NCBI GenBank assembly: GCA_963513935.1 | Contig: OY740765.1 | Span: 74,507,718-74,571,717, forward strand | Direction: 5' to 3' | DNA from: Aphrophora alni | Lineage: Eukaryota; Arthropoda; Insecta; Hemiptera; Aphrophoridae | Length of the DNA stretch: 64,000 nucleotides | In this document: in pieces, positions 34,183 to 45,739 of the stretch | Numbering within the stretch: the stretch's first letter is position 1 | Layout: each line of letters starts with the position of its first letter | The notes under the pieces: generated by a model | The model's database searches: none | What the model was told of the DNA's origin: nothing | What the model saw: the letters and a program-made list of their open reading frames with translations, nothing else | Translations under genes and position numbers: made by a program

Positions 34183-34619
34183 TTAACCCTTACCGCGCGG
34201 CTAGCGCCTTGAGACGCGGCACTACCCACTGCCACTACGCCATCGTCTGCCAATACTGCGCTGTATTTCGTAAAATATCCGATAGAGTGCATAGTAATGT
34301 CGCTTTTGTCTACTTGGACCCTCTAAACCAATATGGCGACTATTTAGAAATATTTTGTTATTGTTATTGGTTGCCTAGCAAAAAAGACTAGTATTCGTTC
34401 CCTCCCGTACTGCTTTTTGCGCCTATAAATGCGGGCTACTACGGTCAGTTGTTTTAGTGTTTTTACTCTCGCTTGCATTTGTTGTTGACGTCTATTGAGT
34501 GTGTTGAGTGTTGTGTGTTTATTTACGTCGAGTTTTGACGGTAAATAAATGTAAATATTTTGTTAGTTTTGTCTTTTTCTGTGACTCTTATTGAATGTGA
34601 ATATTTGATATACACTGTA

Positions 34620-36422
34620 ATGGCTCATCCAGACGATCCTGATTTTGACGAATTTGTAAATGGACTTGTAAACGCATCGTTTTCTAGTGTGGTTGACTTT
34701 CATAACCTAGAACAAGAAGAGGCTGAAAATGTAATTTTACACAATATTAGTGAAAGTGAAGTTGATAGTTCTAGTGAAAATGAAGAAAATCAAGAAGTAG
34801 GGTTAGTTCCAAGACGTAGGCCTATGGTTAGGCCACAGAATATTGACACTGTGTCTTCAGATGAACAATGGTATGATGTAACTCACAATGATCCTGGGCC
34901 AAGCCACAAAATTCCGATCTACAATGTAAATAAAGGACTGTGTTTACCTACTAGTTTTGATTCTGAATCTACACCTATGGAGTTTTTCAGTTTATTTTTC
35001 AACGACACTCTGTTGCATCACATTTGTAATGAAACAAACATGTTTGCCCAGAAGAGGAAAAATGAAGCAAATTCACCTCATGCAAGAATAAAAAAATGGA
35101 ATGAACTCAATATAACCAACCTAAAGGCTTTTTTAGGTACCATAATGAACATGGGTCTTAAGCCTTTACCAGACATAGAGTCATACTTTTCAACTCATAG
35201 GGCTAGAAGGATTCCTTTTTACCGTGATGTTTTTACTAAAGATCAGTTCCTCAATATTTTATATAACTTACATTTCAACCACAATGATGAAGGACAAAGA
35301 CATACGCCTAAAGGGTTTCTTATTAGGCCTATTCTTGACCACATGAAGGAAATGTGCAAGCTCTTCTATACACCAGGAGATCGAGTGGCAGTTGATGAGA
35401 GCACCATTGCATTCAAGGGTAAAGTTTCCTTTCGGGTGTACAATAAGAACAAGCCAACCAAGTTCGGAATCAAACTGTTTGTATTGTCGACATGTGAAAA
35501 TGGGTACATATTTGATTTTATCCCATACTTAGGGAAACAAGAACCGATTCCTAATTCTTCACTACTCAAAACTACCCAGATTGTAAAATCACTAGTAGAA
35601 TCTGTTGTGTATAAGGACCCCAACAATCCAACAAGGGGACTCCATGTTTATACCGATAGGTATTATACCAGTCCCGAATTGGCCACAGAGTTAGCGAAAA
35701 TGGACTGTTTACTCACTGGAACTGTGATGACTAACAGGCAGGGTTTACCTAAGGGCCTCAAACAAAAGCAGAAACACATGAAGAAAGGTGATTTATTTTC
35801 AAAAAGGAAAGGAAATACTTTGGTTGTGTCGTGGAAAGACAAAAGAGTAGTCACTATGCTAAGCACCAATAACAAGGGAAGTAAATCTAACATGACCAAT
35901 GTCCCTAGCAGGTGGCCAAATCTACCTGACACACCTAAACCAAATGTAGTGCTAGAGTATACTAAGCATATGGGTGCAGTCGATCGGAGTGATCATCTTA
36001 TATCATCGTACCAGTTTCTGCGAAAATCAAGGAAATGGTATAGGAAATCCTTCTTCTGGCTTTTGGAAGTGGCATTGATAAATGCCTACATAATATACAA
36101 GACAATGCAAGAAAAGGACAACAAGAAGCCACTGTCTCATTCTGCCTTCAGGTATTCTATCATCTCAGACTTGGTAGCAGATAAGATGGCGGAACCAGCA
36201 GCAAGGAAGCGAGGGCGGCAACCACAAGGTCCACCAGAGCAGCGTCTTGATAGGAAGCAGCACTTCATGGGAAGGAAAAAGAAGGCAGTGAGATGTGTTG
36301 TTTGTGCCAAGAAAGGTGTAAGAAAGGAGACTATTTATTTTTGCAAAACCTGTGACTCTAACCCAAGTCTTCATCCTGATGACTGTTTCGAGGAATTCCA
36401 TACAAAACAAAATTATGGCTAG
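34620..36422 (+). CDS. piggyBac transposase, intact
   Basis: The 600-codon frame starts MAHPDDPDFDEF; an in-frame ATG at 34560 would add 20 residues and is less likely. An acidic N terminus is followed by the DDE_Tnp_1_7 domain. The catalytic aspartates are Asp259 (AVDEST), Asp346 (YTDRYYTS) and Asp455 (GAVDRSD; Asp458 three residues later), which fits the known triad spacing of the family. The C terminus is a cysteine-rich domain with CVVCAKKG, YFCKTCDS and a final CFEEFH, which binds the terminal repeats. It performs precise cut-and-paste at TTAA in the nucleus. No stops or shifts. Its 5' region (34187-34619) has a likely promoter with a tataaatgcggg motif near 34424. Confidence 0.95.
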   Translation: MAHPDDPDFDEFVNGLVNASFSSVVDFHNLEQEEAENVILHNISESEVDSSSENEENQEVGLVPRRRPMVRPQNIDTVSSDEQWYDVTHNDPGPSHKIPIYNVNKGLCLPTSFDSESTPMEFFSLFFNDTLLHHICNETNMFAQKRKNEANSPHARIKKWNELNITNLKAFLGTIMNMGLKPLPDIESYFSTHRARRIPFYRDVFTKDQFLNILYNLHFNHNDEGQRHTPKGFLIRPILDHMKEMCKLFYTPGDRVAVDESTIAFKGKVSFRVYNKNKPTKFGIKLFVLSTCENGYIFDFIPYLGKQEPIPNSSLLKTTQIVKSLVESVVYKDPNNPTRGLHVYTDRYYTSPELATELAKMDCLLTGTVMTNRQGLPKGLKQKQKHMKKGDLFSKRKGNTLVVSWKDKRVVTMLSTNNKGSKSNMTNVPSRWPNLPDTPKPNVVLEYTKHMGAVDRSDHLISSYQFLRKSRKWYRKSFFWLLEVALINAYIIYKTMQEKDNKKPLSHSAFRYSIISDLVADKMAEPAARKRGRQPQGPPEQRLDRKQHFMGRKKKAVRCVVCAKKGVRKETIYFCKTCDSNPSLHPDDCFEEFHTKQNYG

Positions 36423-36440
36423 GTTAGGTTAGGTTAGGTT
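36419..36440 (+). repeat. Short TTAGG run overlapping the piggyBac stop codon
   Basis: The TAG stop (36420-36422) is the start of four GGTTA units. The repeat unit is the insect telomere pentamer. Confidence 0.8.
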
Positions 36441-36717
36441 TACTCTGATGTATCCATTGTTAGCATTATGGTTTTTATTTTACAATTGTACAACAAATAG
36501 GCTTATGTCTCCACTGTGTATTTTGACAAACATTACATTTTGTAATAGTAGAAAAAAAATTAATTATAGCATTAATAAATGAAAATTTATAACATTTCTG
36601 TTGTCTACTTAACTAAAACTACCTAAATCTAAAAAAAACATTGAGAAAATATAATTTTTACTTTTTTACAGTAAATGAGCGTACTATAGTATTTTAACAT
36701 ACCGCTTTAAGGGTTAA

Positions 36718-37545
36718 ATTTGGCAATTTATTTTGCTTTACAAATTTATGCTGTCTCCGTTGGAAATCATTTCTTTTCCTGGTATTATAACTTTGTACTT
36801 CTCTTTTGATAGTAGGCATGTATTTATATCTGTTGCACATAATGACCTCAAAGATGTGTAAATACATGGGAAGGTTAATATTAGCAGCTCATTAAAAGCC
36901 TGTCACCAAGATTCCATTTGGCCCAAGCCATTTACAAATCGCATGGCTCTTTTTTGAAGTATAAAAATCTCTTTTACATTTTGGCTTGTTGATTTTTCCC
37001 ACACTGAAATCCTATAATTTAAATGGGGGAAAATCAGCTAAGGTGGGTACAGGGTACAAACAGTGCCACATGTTTTAACTGTCCTCAGTAGGTCAACATG
37101 TAGAAAATTAGAACATAATTTTCTACATATGTCATCAATATGTTCCCTCCAGGTTAATTGATTGTCAATTATGAAGCTTATAGGAACTTTCCTGAATGAG
37201 CTTCTTCAATCGCTATCTCATCCAAGTAAGAATTGGACCACTGTTGTCGTCTTTTTTGTTGAGATTAAAATGCAAGAGTTTGGTTTTGTCTGGATTTATA
37301 TGCAATTTGTTTTCAGCAAAATATTAACGTGCAGTATTTGTTACAATAAAATATTTTATTTCTAGATTTTGAATGGAATCTGCTTTGAAGTTAAGTGTTG
37401 TGTCATCTACAAATTGAATTAATCCATCAGCTTTTACATACTGTAGGATGACAGGTCATTTATATACACCAAAAAATAATAATAGTCCTAGAACTGATCT
37501 CTAAGAGACACCATAGCTCATCTTGACTCTGCCTGACAGTTTCTT
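36718..37545 (-). pseudogene. LINE reverse transcriptase, central part (right of piggyBac)
   Basis: On the minus strand it shows a SVLGLLLFLVYINDL-like block (about 37490-37530) and the catalytic FVDD motif (37402-37413). Next comes DKTKLLHF-like sequence, then a KEIFILQKRAMRFVNGL block (about 36920-36970) and a SYNTRKRNDF block near 36760. This is the order in CR1/Jockey-type RTs. Several stops are present. The coding sense continues across the piggyBac insertion into 34182-33867. Confidence 0.75.
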
Positions 37546-37549
37546 TTAT

Positions 37550-38441
37550 GAAAGAAGAACTGATATTTATGATGAATCATGACCCGGAAAGCCAATTGTT
37601 ATCACCGAGACCTTTGCAAACAATGTCGATAAGCATATTCATGAAAACAGTCACTTTATTATTGATAATTTGCATGAGACTTTCCCTCAAGTTTCAAGAT
37701 TTGTAATGTATGACATTGTTTCTATGAGCTCCAGCACAAGAAAATTTATCTAAGTATATTCATAGAATGCTTAGAGGAGAACACAAGAAGAAGTGGTACT
37801 CTGTCATTTTTGTCACCGTTGTAAAAAAAAAAGAGAAAAAAAAAGTTCAATTTTTTAAACACATCATGACAAGAGATGAAACTTGAATCTGTCATTACAT
37901 ACTTGAGATATTGCAGCAATCCAAAAATAGCATCATTTCAAATCTCTGACAAAACTTAAAAAAATTAAGTTATCTCTGTCTCCTCAAAATATCATGGTTA
38001 AGATTTTCTGGGATAGAAAAGGCATTCTTGTAGTTCCATTCCTTTTACTTTTAAACAACAATAAATGCAGATGTGTAACGTACAATATAGATAAAGTCTA
38101 AGTGGGCATTTAAAAACTGCTGATGCAGTCTACTAATAAGCATGTCTATTTGCATCATAACAACACTTGGCCAAACACTGCAGTACAGGCATCATTGTTA
38201 CTAGATGAGTTTGGATGAGGAAAACTAATTACCCCCTCCCTCCCTGGTAGCCCTGATCTTGCGACTTCAGACTTTCATCGTTTTCCATAGCTGAAAGATT
38301 TTTTAGGAAGAACGAGAATCTCAAATTTGATGATGAATTTTTAAAAAAATCAGTTGAGGATTGGTTAAATGCGCTTCTATGATGTAAGGATCAACAAACT
38401 TCTGCTATGTCTCAACAAGTGCTTAAATTTCCATGAAGATT
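37550..38441 (+). pseudogene. Decayed mariner-type transposase
   Basis: It begins abruptly with a DIYDES-PGKPIVI-like block next to the LINE end, so the N terminus is missing. It then shows a second HTH part, the MTRDET block (about 37870), IMVKIFWDRKGI (about 37992-38028), HHNNTWPNTAVQA (about 38155-38190, where active families have HDNARPH) and SPDLATSDFHRFP (about 38245-38290). Many stops and shifts. The loss of Asp in the HNN block shows the catalytic site is gone. Confidence 0.8.
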
Positions 38442-39021
38442 AAAGTAGGAAAATAAGCAAATATTGTAGTTTGTATTGCCAGTTTCATCCTAGAATGTGA
38501 AAGGCTCGAAGCTAGGAGAAGAGCCATATATGGAGCTTCACAACCATCTGATGATTCTGATGCTAGCATTAGGTGAAGACGCCTAAGCCTCATTAAAGGC
38601 ACAGACATTGGCTTGCTTTGTTAGTAAGTCCTTCGGATATAAAATAAGCTTAGGTTGACGTACAAAGATCTTGAGTCCTTATACCCCAATAATCTAATCT
38701 AATTGCCATTTGAAATTTTGCTCAATTGTTAAGTTTTATGTGTTCTGTAACAAAACGGTTCTTACTTTTAAAATTACCCTTGTACTTAGTTAATAATAAA
38801 TTAAACAATTTCTAATTTTCTCAGATTACACTAAATGAATAAATCAACACAATAAAATGATAGTCCACATAACAAACACTAGCAAAGATTTTAGTCAAAA
38901 TATAATTTGTTCTTCAAAAAATATATTATGCACATGTATTAAAAAATATAAAAATTCAAATGCTAACCATTAATTAAATTTTATTTTAATTTGTATAAAT
39001 ATTGGTTTTAATTTGTTGCAG
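38442..39021. other. Intron 2, last part; nothing recognised
   Basis: AT-rich. It ends tttgttgcag, the splice acceptor for the next exon. Confidence 0.5.
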
Positions 39022-39199
39022 AGTATTCTAGCTCTTGTACAACATCTTCATTGGAATGTCCTTTCTTTAGTGTTTGAGGACGCAGTGGAACCACTAGTTA
39101 CAGATGTTCTAGAAGCTATAAAACGAAATCCTGCATTATGTATAAGTGGTACTGTTACTAGGCTCACACATGATAAAATTCAAGACAACATTCTTATAG
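39022..39199 (+). CDS. Class C GPCR-like receptor, exon 3 of those in the window
   Basis: Exon of 178 bases, phase 0 in and phase 1 out, with acceptor gttgcag and donor ATAG|gtaatg. The peptide begins SILALVQHLHWNVLSLVFED. The W-N-V-S core and the later ALCISGTVTRL block match the helix, strand and C-I motif of mGluR-type domains. The tyrosine that contacts the amino acid in glutamate receptors (GxYGE) is not present; the sequence there is EDAVEP. This again points to a divergent or orphan receptor. Confidence 0.75.
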
Positions 39200-39269
39200 G
39201 TAATGTTATCTTTCTTTCTCTCTGTACTTTGTATAAATTTCTCTCTGTACTCATAAAATTTGCAAAATC

Positions 39270-39720
39270 GTGGAAGCTGCATTTCAAGAATGCTATGGAC
39301 ATGGGCTGATATCTTTGCTCGGGGTATGTAGGAAAGGAAATTTGTTTTATTTAAACTGTATGATGTATGAAAGTGCACGTGAATGTATAATGTAGTTTAT
39401 ATCAAGATTAATTTATTGTATTTTGCAAGGTCTATAAAATTGTATTAGTTTAGAATTTTTCTTAGTTTTTATTTTTTTAAATTTAATTTAATTTATTTTT
39501 GTATGCTTTTTATACATTTTCTTTGTTTTACTACATAGTTTCTTTTCCTATTAAATAGTTAAATTCATTTTCCTATTGTTTTAGGCTTAAATGTGTTGTT
39601 GTAATTAATAGTGTACAAAAATTGTAATTGTGTATGGGTTAAGTGGAAGAGAGATGGTCCTAATTTCGCCCAGAATAAAGGCTTTTTCTATTCCATCCTA
39701 TTTGATTCTATTCTATTTAA
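39270..39720 (+). mobile_element. LINE 3' end with (TATTC)-type tail
   Basis: Starts 70 bases after exon 3. A noncoding stretch ends in gggttaagtggaagagagatgg-cctaatttcgcccagaataaaggc and then a degenerate attccatcctatttgattctattctattta tail. Such pentamer tails are typical of insect LINE 3' ends. Strongly 5'-truncated. Confidence 0.55.
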
Positions 39721-39791
39721 TATGTTCACTAGGTTAATTTTAAATTTACCTTTCCTTACCATTTGTGAGCAACTGGTTGTAAACAGTAAGC

Positions 39792-39832
<41 letters not shown>

Positions 39833-40349
39833 TTGTACCAAAATACCAATTATTACCTAAGACTATTATACACCACTAATGGTACATCCCTAAATCGTTA
39901 AAATAAATGGAAACAAATATAATTCTGTAGTTATACTAGTGAAATAAGTGTTCAGAAATAATAAAATCTATAAATATATATCTGGTAGTTTGAATTAATA
40001 TATTGTACAGTTCTCTTACTCCCATCTTTTACTTCTCAATGTACAAACAACAATATACTCATCACTGTCTCGTAAAGTCACTGTAAAAATATTCAAACTC
40101 AAATAATAAATGTTAAGAAATTAAATAAGACCCATGTGTAGCAAAAGTAATGCATCTCAGCCTGGTGTAGAAACTAAGATTCTGTAAATTCCAGTTTTTA
40201 AAATTCACCCGAATCACAAAAAAGAAAGATATCACCAAATGAAAAAACCACATTAAACACTTCATTTGTTCAAGATGATGATTACCTTCATTAGGTAGAT
40301 GAGTCACCATCTTCAGCTACATGTTCACTAACCATCTATGCACTGAACT
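39721..40349. other. Intron 3 sequence with a (TA)n microsatellite
   Basis: A (TA) run of about 35 bases at 39795-39829. The rest is AT-rich without recognised features. Confidence 0.6.
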
Positions 40350-41215
40350 ATGAGGTATATCCAGAAAGTACTGTGAGATAGACCTCAATTCAGTGCATGC
40401 ACAGTAATTTTTCTGATTCAAGGAGAATTTTGACATAGCTGTTTGTTGTTTACACTCTGTAGTGCATTTTTAGAATGGGAAGTTAATTGAAAATCCCGAC
40501 ATTCTTGTGACATTAGATCTGTAATTTGTTTTCTGAATGCAAAGAACATTAAGCCAGTCAAAATTCATCGACAGATCTGCCAAGTTTACGGAGAAAATGT
40601 GATGAGTGATTCAATGGTCAAGAGATGAGTTCAACAGTTCAATGAAGGATGTGCTCAAGTGCATGATGATGAAAGAAGTGGGCATCCATCTTTGATTAGT
40701 GATGAATTGGTTTTAATAGAATTTCTGCAAATTTCAAGATTAGTTTTTCATGAAATTGTTTCTGTAAAACTGCTTTTTTCAAAATCTTTGTGCTTGTTGG
40801 GGCAAACACTCTTACAGAGCAACACAAAAAAGAGCATCAGGGCAGTGCACTTGACTTTTTGTCACATTACAACAAAGAGGGTGATGACTTTCTGAGCCAG
40901 ATAGTGACCGGGAATGAGAATTGGGTCGCTTATGAAACCCCGGAATCAAAACAACAATCGATGAAATGAAGGCACACTTTGTCACCAGCAAAGACTAAAT
41001 CCAAGCAAATCTTGACAAACTCGAAAAGTCATGTGCACAGTGTTTTGGAACAGACATCGCATTCTAGTGGTGGATTTGGTACTGTGAGGTGAAACAATCA
41101 ATACAAATATTTACTGCGAGATGCTTAGGAAACTGCATTGCACAACATAGAATAAGCCCCAAGGAGTACTCATGTTTTGATTCATGACAATGGCAGACCT
41201 CACACTACAAACTGA
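40350..41215 (+). pseudogene. Decayed mariner-type element, second family
   Basis: The left end ggtatatccagaaagtac resembles a mariner terminal repeat. Then follow a first HTH (KPVKIHRQICQVYGENVM), a GCAQVHDDERSGHPS block (about 40650-40690), IVTGNENWVAY (about 40902-40935), PESKQQS, and a HDNGRPHTTN block (about 41185-41215), after which the copy stops. Stops and frameshifts are frequent, and an internal segment is missing compared with full-length mariners. It is a different family from the copy at 37550. Confidence 0.8.
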
Positions 41216-42871
41216 GACGGTTTCATTTATTCAAAAAATGGTCAATAATAAAAATAATAATAATTTTTAATAAAATTAAAGTAATAATTCAGAGTAAGTC
41301 AAATGCATGAGTCATTCTTATATCCAAGCTTAGAATTCGTTCCTGTATGGGCAAGGTAAGGCTTTAAACAATAGGATGATGTAATGCTAACCCCTTTTAA
41401 CAAAGTAGCCTGTCTGGACAAGAACAATCCTCTATGAACTGGTAGTTGTTTATAAGGAATACCATGTTATTTTAAAACATTATACAAATATTAAAATATT
41501 ATTTACTCATTACATCTAGCAGATCTAATGACTAAAGAATACGCAAAAAGAAATATAATAACTGTAATAGTTTAGAAGTTATGGCTTAAAAACAACAAGT
41601 CAAAAATCAAAAACTTGATTAGTTGAATATTGTAAATTTTTTAATGGTAATAGTTAAGCCAATGTATATGTATATTTTAAAACAATAAGAAGCAGATATA
41701 TATTAAGGGGGGGATTTCTAACTAACAAAGTTAAAGCGAAAATCAGTAAACCTTGACAACGAATAACTTCGCTGAGAAAAAGACTACACTAAAAAGAGTC
41801 TTTCGTTTCAACACTTACTTATGCAACAAGAATCCAAAAAAAAGGAAACAATTTTAAAGGATCAAAAGATGGTTAAGAAAAAATACGAAAATATTAAAAA
41901 AGGAATAACTCAAAAAGTTATTGCCCTTGAACTTAAATTCAAGTTTCTATGGAATCTACAAGTCACTAAGAAAAGGATGGTACTTTCACATTTCCAAAAT
42001 CTTGAGCCAATCATAAGATATGGAAATTTGAATAAAATAAGTAGTTAAATTTAAATAAGACAAGTACAGACAGGTAGAACTACCCCTCCAGGGCAGAGGA
42101 AGGTTCCATAACAAGGGGAGGAGCCAAATGCAAAGTTAGAACTGCATTACTTCAGAATGGAAAATGTTAATTAATAAAAAAATTAGTTACCACCAAATCA
42201 AAGAAGATAAGAAATTAAAAGTGTCAAATGGTTAATACAATAAATGTTAAAAGGAAAACTATATAATTTAGACTGAAATAAAGTGAATAAAAAGGGGAAA
42301 AACCAAAGCAAAATTTCAGACAGAAATTGGCAGCAGTTTCACACAATAATTCTAAGCTCTGAAAAGATATCTAGAGTTGAATACAGTCGGTTCTCCACCA
42401 CCAGCGAGGAAACAGTCGCTTCAACACCACCAGCGAGAAAACAGTTGGTTCTCCATCACCAGCTACAAAAGAGTCTGTTCATCACCAACAATTAGGAAGG
42501 TCTTCTCTAGTACCTACTATAAAATGTCTAGATATTAATTATGTTATACAACACCACCGAGGAAGGTTTTCAAGAAATGTAAGTTATCTACAATTGGAAA
42601 GTTTAAATTTAAGAATAGTTTCAGTAATATATAGTGAGAATTTAGTAGATTAAACATGAGCTATTAAATAAATAAATAAATAATGTGAGAAATTTTTTTT
42701 TTTAATTATCAGTTTTTTGGTTATGGACTTAGAAATTTCAATAAATGTTAGAGACAGAAAATTTAAAAAGAATTGTTAAATGGTGTGATTAAAATAATGC
42801 TAATAAACACTGATTCAAATTTAATTACTACAACTAAAAAAAAATCTGTTACAATAATTAAAATAATTTAA
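41216..42871. other. Unassigned AT-rich stretch with a 32-bp tandem repeat
   Basis: No recognised gene. At about 42388-42471 there are three imperfect 28-32-bp units containing cagt.ggttctcca.caccagc. A 75-codon lysine-rich open frame at 41821-42048 has no homology that I know. Confidence 0.45.
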
Positions 42872-43355
42872 CACTCCAGTAGTCGCGCCTCTTATCGTGA
42901 CGTGAGTGCTCACGTGGGGTCTTTTTTGACCCCACTTAGTATTCCGGTCTTCTCGGCAATATAATTTGAACTAGTTCTTCATTTATGAGAAAAATATCTT
43001 CTAACAAAGTATTGCAATGACTTGGTGATAATTTTATAGTTATTACCAGTTAGCAGGCTTGCTGCGCTCGCCTTAACTTACTAACCAGAGTCTCTGCTCC
43101 TGAACCCCCGTGGTGGGCGATAAATTCATACAAAGTCGTTAAAAAAATGACGAAATGTAATAATTATTTGGTCAGTAGTATTGAGTAGTATTAATATAAT
43201 GATATTATAGATTACTAGGGAACAAGGTGGGAATCGTTTTTGAAATACAAATAGTCTATTCTATTTGAATCAAATAGTTTCATTTATTCAAATCAATATC
43301 CATATAAATTGCTTCCAGATCATATAATTTCACTAATAAAAAAAAAAATTAATAA

Positions 43356-43357
<2 letters not shown>

Positions 43358-43415
<58 letters not shown>

Positions 43416-43430
43416 ATTATTATTATTGAT
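43358..43430. repeat. (TA)n(TTA)n microsatellite
   Basis: About 50 bases of TA followed by six TTA units, inside the 3' untranslated part of the PGBD4-like element. Confidence 0.9.
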
Positions 43431-43433
43431 TGT

Positions 43434-45267
43434 TCAAAAACATCTCTCGCAAACAGTTTTCTGATGACTGGGGCACACAGTATTATGGCATTTTCCACAT
43501 TTCTTCTTTGATTTCCTGTCTGCTGCTCGTGGGCAAACGTGACATTGAGAACGGGATCCCACAGGTTGTTCACGTTGTTCTTGCGGCTCACAAAAGTCCT
43601 CATGGCCTAAAAAGTTCTTGCATTTTAGTTGTAGTATTCTTGGAATATTGTCAATAGGCCTACTCACCCGACGGTGAACAGCTGGCTACAGTAACTCGAT
43701 GGCTAGTGTGGTGAGGTATTCCCGTCTGACAATATTATTCCCATGGTTGTTTGCACAGAAAATGTTTATTGCATTCACACCTCCGACGTTCATCAAGTGA
43801 AAAAAAGTGTCAATAGTCATCTTCTGGAATTCCTGCTTACATCATATTGGTGACACATCTTATCGAGTATATCAATGCCGAATTTCGTGTCATTATAGTC
43901 TGTTATTATAATTGGTTTCCTCTCATTCGTAGGGTCGATTTCCTTAATCCTGTGCATTGTTGATAACGCAATTACAGCCTTGCCTTTCTTGGGAACATAT
44001 GAAACTTGAGTAGCTTTCTCTTGATATCCAAACAAGCTACTGTGTACTTGCCTATTTTTGTCTGCCAAGAATATTGCAGAAACTTCTCTCTTGTGTCCTC
44101 TTATAGTCCCCAGAAGAGTAAGTTTTCTGTCTTCAAGATGTTCATTAGCAAGTGACAATGAAACAAACCAATTATCAACTGTAATGTTCCGTTTTGAGCC
44201 AGATAATGTTTCAGTTACACATAATACTAAATCATGAGGTTTATTACTGATTTTGAATGGTCCCTCTGGTGAACCTCAACATAAACCTCTTAGTTACTAC
44301 AGTACAAATTTGAAGATGACACAAGTGCAAATACTTTTATTCTATACTTCGCAGCTTTACTAGGTATGTATTGATGGAATGTACAATTCCCCCGAAATGC
44401 AACCAATTGTTCATTAATTGTCATGTAGTCACTTAGGTTGAAAGTTTTTTTGCAGTTTGCAATAAATTAATCGAAAATTTCCCTAATTGCTGCTAGTTTA
44501 TCTACAGCCTTGCGTTGATCTCTCGTGTGTACATCATCAAATTGTAAACAGCGCAAAAGAAAAGGGAAGCAATTTTTACTCATGGTGACATAGATAGCTT
44601 CAACACCAGTTCCTGATTGCATGTCGAACATGTCAAGAATATTTCTTCTACTTGATTTCAAAACACCAGCCAAATACAAAATACCAAACATAGCCCTTAT
44701 TTCACATGAATCTGTTGGCTTTGCATCCCGATCTCTTCCGAATTGGTTTCTAACTTTGACTATATAAATGTTTGTATATGTAACAATTTTTTCAATGATT
44801 TCATTGTTAAAAATACATTCTAGCGACTGAATATGGGTTTTAGAGTCTTTTGCACTACCCTTGGGTCCAGGCCTATGAAAATTAGGAATTATATTATATG
44901 CAGGAGTACGGGATGTTGAAGCCATGTGTGGCTCTAGGTACCATCTAGTTTCCCTATCTTTACCTATATAAAATTCACAGTTATCTGCTTGGTTATAATG
45001 CTCCGGCAGTGATACTTCCTGTTCAATATTATAGTCATTTTCAGTTTCAATCGTGTTGTTATTATCATTCTCGTTATAATTATCACCAACATCCATCTCA
45101 TCACTCCTGGGAACATTCACATTGATGAAGTCCTCTTCTGCTTCGTCAGGATCATCAGGTCCCAATATCTCCTCATTATCACCCGTAGTTTCGTCCAACC
45201 AAAAGCGTAATTGTTCTTGATCGCTTTCTGAACATATTTGTAAACGTTCCCGATTACGTCCCGACAT
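43434..45267 (-). pseudogene. PGBD4-like transposase with frameshifts
   Basis: The start MSGRNRERLQICSESDQEQL at 45267 opens a 266-codon piece with an acidic N terminus and the first part of the DDE_Tnp_1_7 domain (RAMFGILYLAG, FPFLLRCLQFDD). A second piece (43817-44158) has VSYVPKKGKAVIALSTMH and a FGIDILDKMC block, where working copies have GVDxxDQ. The last piece (43434-43667) holds the cysteine-rich tail, CHVC...CGKCHNTVC...CERC. The segment with the first catalytic Asp (about 44160-44460) is heavily decayed. It cannot be active. Confidence 0.8.
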
Positions 45268-45674
45268 TGCACAGGTTAAAATATAGAACTAAAAAACAAC
45301 TTGTTGAAAAAATCAGTAACGCGAGTAGTCGCGTGGGGTCCTTCAGTCCCCCAAGCAGTGCAGCTTTCAGTTCAAACGTTTCTAACTCGAATGGCTGGAG
45401 ATACAGGAAGTTGACGCGACACTATCATACTCAGAAATAGTGGAGGGGAAAACTACTGAGAGTGTCAAAGTCATGCAGTGATGCCAAACAAAAACACACA
45501 AAAACAAAACGTCTGGGGTCCCACGCGACCACTGGAGTGTAAATCTCTTCAGTGCAATGAGTGATTAATTCAACAAACACAATCCAACTTATAATCATAA
45601 GGAAAGGACGACATCGAGGGAACAACTTTAATACCAGCATAATTCAAAACATGGCAATCGATTTTAACCTCACT

Positions 45675-45734
45675 AGGGACTTCAACCGCCAAGTAGGGAT
45701 TTCAACCGCCAAGTAGGGATTTCAACCGCCAAGG
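45675..45734 (+). repeat. Three tandem copies of a 20-bp unit
   Basis: The unit agggatttcaaccgccaagt occurs at 45675, 45695 and 45715, with one substitution in the first copy and one at the end of the third. Confidence 0.9.
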
Positions 45735-45739
45735 ATCAT

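Larger units (their letters stand above)
34187..36713 (+). mobile_element. Full-length piggyBac transposon
   Basis: TTAA at 34183-34186 and at 36714-36717 flank the element. The ends are CCCTTACCGCGCGG on the left and, on the complement of the right, CCCTTAAAGCGGTATG. The 2527-bp element carries one uninterrupted transposase gene. It sits inside a minus-strand LINE whose two halves flank it. The intact gene, termini and TTAA suggest a recent, possibly active copy. Confidence 0.92.
42872..45539 (-). mobile_element. PGBD4-like piggyBac transposon, decayed
   Basis: The left end CACTCCAGTAGTCGCG after TTAA (42868-42871) matches the complement of the right end CGCGACCACTGGAGTG, which is followed by TAAA (a mutated TTAA). 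The subterminal region has the palindromes gtgag-tg-ctcac (42902-42913) and gtggggtc-gaccccac (42914-42935). 2668 bp, carrying a broken transposase on the minus strand. Confidence 0.8.
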
